This document shows, piece by piece, positions 5,433 through 6,358 of a stretch of DNA of 6,358 nt. The position numbers and the translations under genes are program-made. The DNA comes from an uncultured Ventosimonas sp. (GTDB taxonomy: Bacteria; Pseudomonadota; Gammaproteobacteria; Pseudomonadales; Pseudomonadaceae): the NCBI GenBank assembly GCA_945283395.1, contig CALYQH010000082.1, positions 1 through 6,358 of the forward strand, in the 5' to 3' direction. Within the stretch, counting starts at the first letter, position 1. Each line of letters opens with the position of its first letter. Below the pieces are notes generated by a model. It ran no database searches. It worked only from the letters and a program-made list of their open reading frames with translations, and was not told the origin of the DNA.

Positions 5433-6358
5433 ATGGCTAGTACAGTAATTCGTAGCGTAGGTATAGATGTAGGTACTACTACAACTCAGGTTATTTTCTC
5501 TCGTCTTGAGTTAGTTAATCGTGCCTCTGTTTCACAAGTACCACAATATGAATTTACTAAAAGAGAAATTGTTTATCAAAGTCCCGTTATTTTCACACCC
5601 ATCGATTTTGAAGGTCGTATTAGGGAAGAGGAATTACTAGCCTTTATTTTAGATCAATATCGTGAAGCAGGAGTAACACCTGAAGAAATACAATCAGGGG
5701 CTATTATTATTACCGGGGAGACATCAAAAGCTCGTAATGCTAGACCTGCTGTTTTGAAACTAGCTGAAACATTAGGTAATTTCGTAGTAGCTACAGCAGG
5801 TCCAAATTTAGAGTCCATCATTGCAGGTTTTGGCTCAGGAGCAAGCGAATTATCCCGTGTTACAATAGGCCGGGTAATGAATATAGACATAGGTGGCGGT
5901 ACTGCTAACTATGTTTTATTTGAAGCAGGAGATACAGTTAGTTCGGCTTGTCTTAACATAGGTGGGCGTTTGTTAGAAACAGATCAACAAGGCCGAATAC
6001 TTAGAGCACATGCACCGGGTAGAGTTGTTTGCGAGGCTTTATTCGGTAGTTCTTGTGATCCGTTAACCTTAACTAGACAACAGCTAGAGCAGGTCACAGA
6101 CCTTATGGCCGATTTGCTCTACCAAGTGACCATAGGTCAACCATCTGAGTTAGCAAATCAATTGCTTATGACAGATGCTATGCCACCTTCAGGATTATTA
6201 AATGCACTGACCATTTCTGGAGGTGTGGGTACTTGTGTTTACCAAACGGTAAACGATGATGAATTATTTAAATTTGGTGATATAGGGCCGTTGTTAGCTC
6301 GTGCAATATTAAAGCATGATGGATTTAAACAACTGCATTTGCAAAAACCAAAACAAAC
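5433..6358 (+). CDS. eutA: EutA, reactivating factor of ethanolamine ammonia-lyase (5' part, cut by window end)
   Basis: EutA is the ATP-dependent chaperone-like factor that removes damaged cobalamin from ethanolamine ammonia-lyase (EutBC) and so restores its activity. The window holds the first 308 codons of a protein that is about 467 residues long in enterics; the frame is open to the right edge. It shows an actin-fold ATPase: phosphate-1 VGIDVGTTTTQVIFS (9-23), the conserved SGAIIITGE followed by ARNARPAVLKLAETLGNFVV, phosphate-2 NIDIGGGTANY (150-160), NIGGRLLETD, and the adenosine-type motif ISGGVG near codon 263. The start ATG at 5433 has GGAG (5421-5424) 8 nt upstream and lies 12 bp after the eutH stop, so the two are almost certainly co-transcribed. 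eutB and eutC would be expected immediately downstream. EutA and EutJ are separate members of the same ATPase superfamily, and EutA is the longer. Confidence 0.96.
   Translation, partial: MASTVIRSVGIDVGTTTTQVIFSRLELVNRASVSQVPQYEFTKREIVYQSPVIFTPIDFEGRIREEELLAFILDQYREAGVTPEEIQSGAIIITGETSKARNARPAVLKLAETLGNFVVATAGPNLESIIAGFGSGASELSRVTIGRVMNIDIGGGTANYVLFEAGDTVSSACLNIGGRLLETDQQGRILRAHAPGRVVCEALFGSSCDPLTLTRQQLEQVTDLMADLLYQVTIGQPSELANQLLMTDAMPPSGLLNALTISGGVGTCVYQTVNDDELFKFGDIGPLLARAILKHDGFKQLHLQKPKQ

Noticed and set aside
5654..5890. Minus-strand 78-residue open frame
   Set aside because: It is antisense to the well-conserved ATPase core of eutA, with no ribosome site or domain.
1..6358. Mobile elements, CRISPR arrays, tRNA or rRNA genes, or a new defence or biosynthetic system
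   Set aside because: All coding sequence is accounted for by standard eut genes in the standard order. I saw no terminal inverted repeats, transposase motifs, spaced identical repeats of CRISPR size or tRNA-like folds.

Overview
This window is an internal piece of an ethanolamine utilisation (eut) bacterial-microcompartment operon, read entirely on the + strand. The gene order is eutM (3' end) - eutN - eutE - eutJ - eutG - eutH - eutA (5' part). This is the order of the middle of the long enteric eut operon known from Escherichia and Salmonella (eutS-P-Q-T-D-M-N-E-J-G-H-A-B-C-L-K-R). The encoded proteins closely resemble the enteric ones, but the DNA is AT-rich (about 40% G+C by eye, with heavy use of TTA, ATA, AGA and GCT codons). 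I infer a low-G+C gammaproteobacterium, in Enterobacterales or a nearby lineage. The sequence alone does not let me name the genus.

Layout: 1-168 is the C-terminal half of the hexameric shell protein EutM. 169-339 is the only sizeable non-coding stretch; it holds a hairpin and several TTTGC repeats. 340-636 is the pentameric vertex protein EutN. 645-2069 is the CoA-acylating acetaldehyde dehydrogenase EutE, whose best start is a GTG at 645. 2085-2927 is the actin-fold protein EutJ. 2917-4115 is the iron alcohol dehydrogenase EutG, broken by a single-base deletion near 3796-3797. 4167-5420 is the membrane protein EutH. 5433 to the right edge is the ethanolamine ammonia-lyase reactivase EutA, cut by the window end.

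How the genes work together: EutH is associated with ethanolamine uptake. The lyase EutBC, expected just downstream of the window, makes acetaldehyde and ammonia inside the protein shell and is kept active by EutA. EutE oxidises acetaldehyde to acetyl-CoA, making NADH. EutG normally reduces a second acetaldehyde to ethanol and so regenerates NAD+ inside the compartment. EutM and EutN form facets and vertices of the shell. EutJ is conserved but has no settled role.

I found no undescribed system. The observations most worth following up are the eutG frameshift, the structured eutM-eutN gap, the mis-assignable eutE start and a one-codon glycine insertion in EutM.
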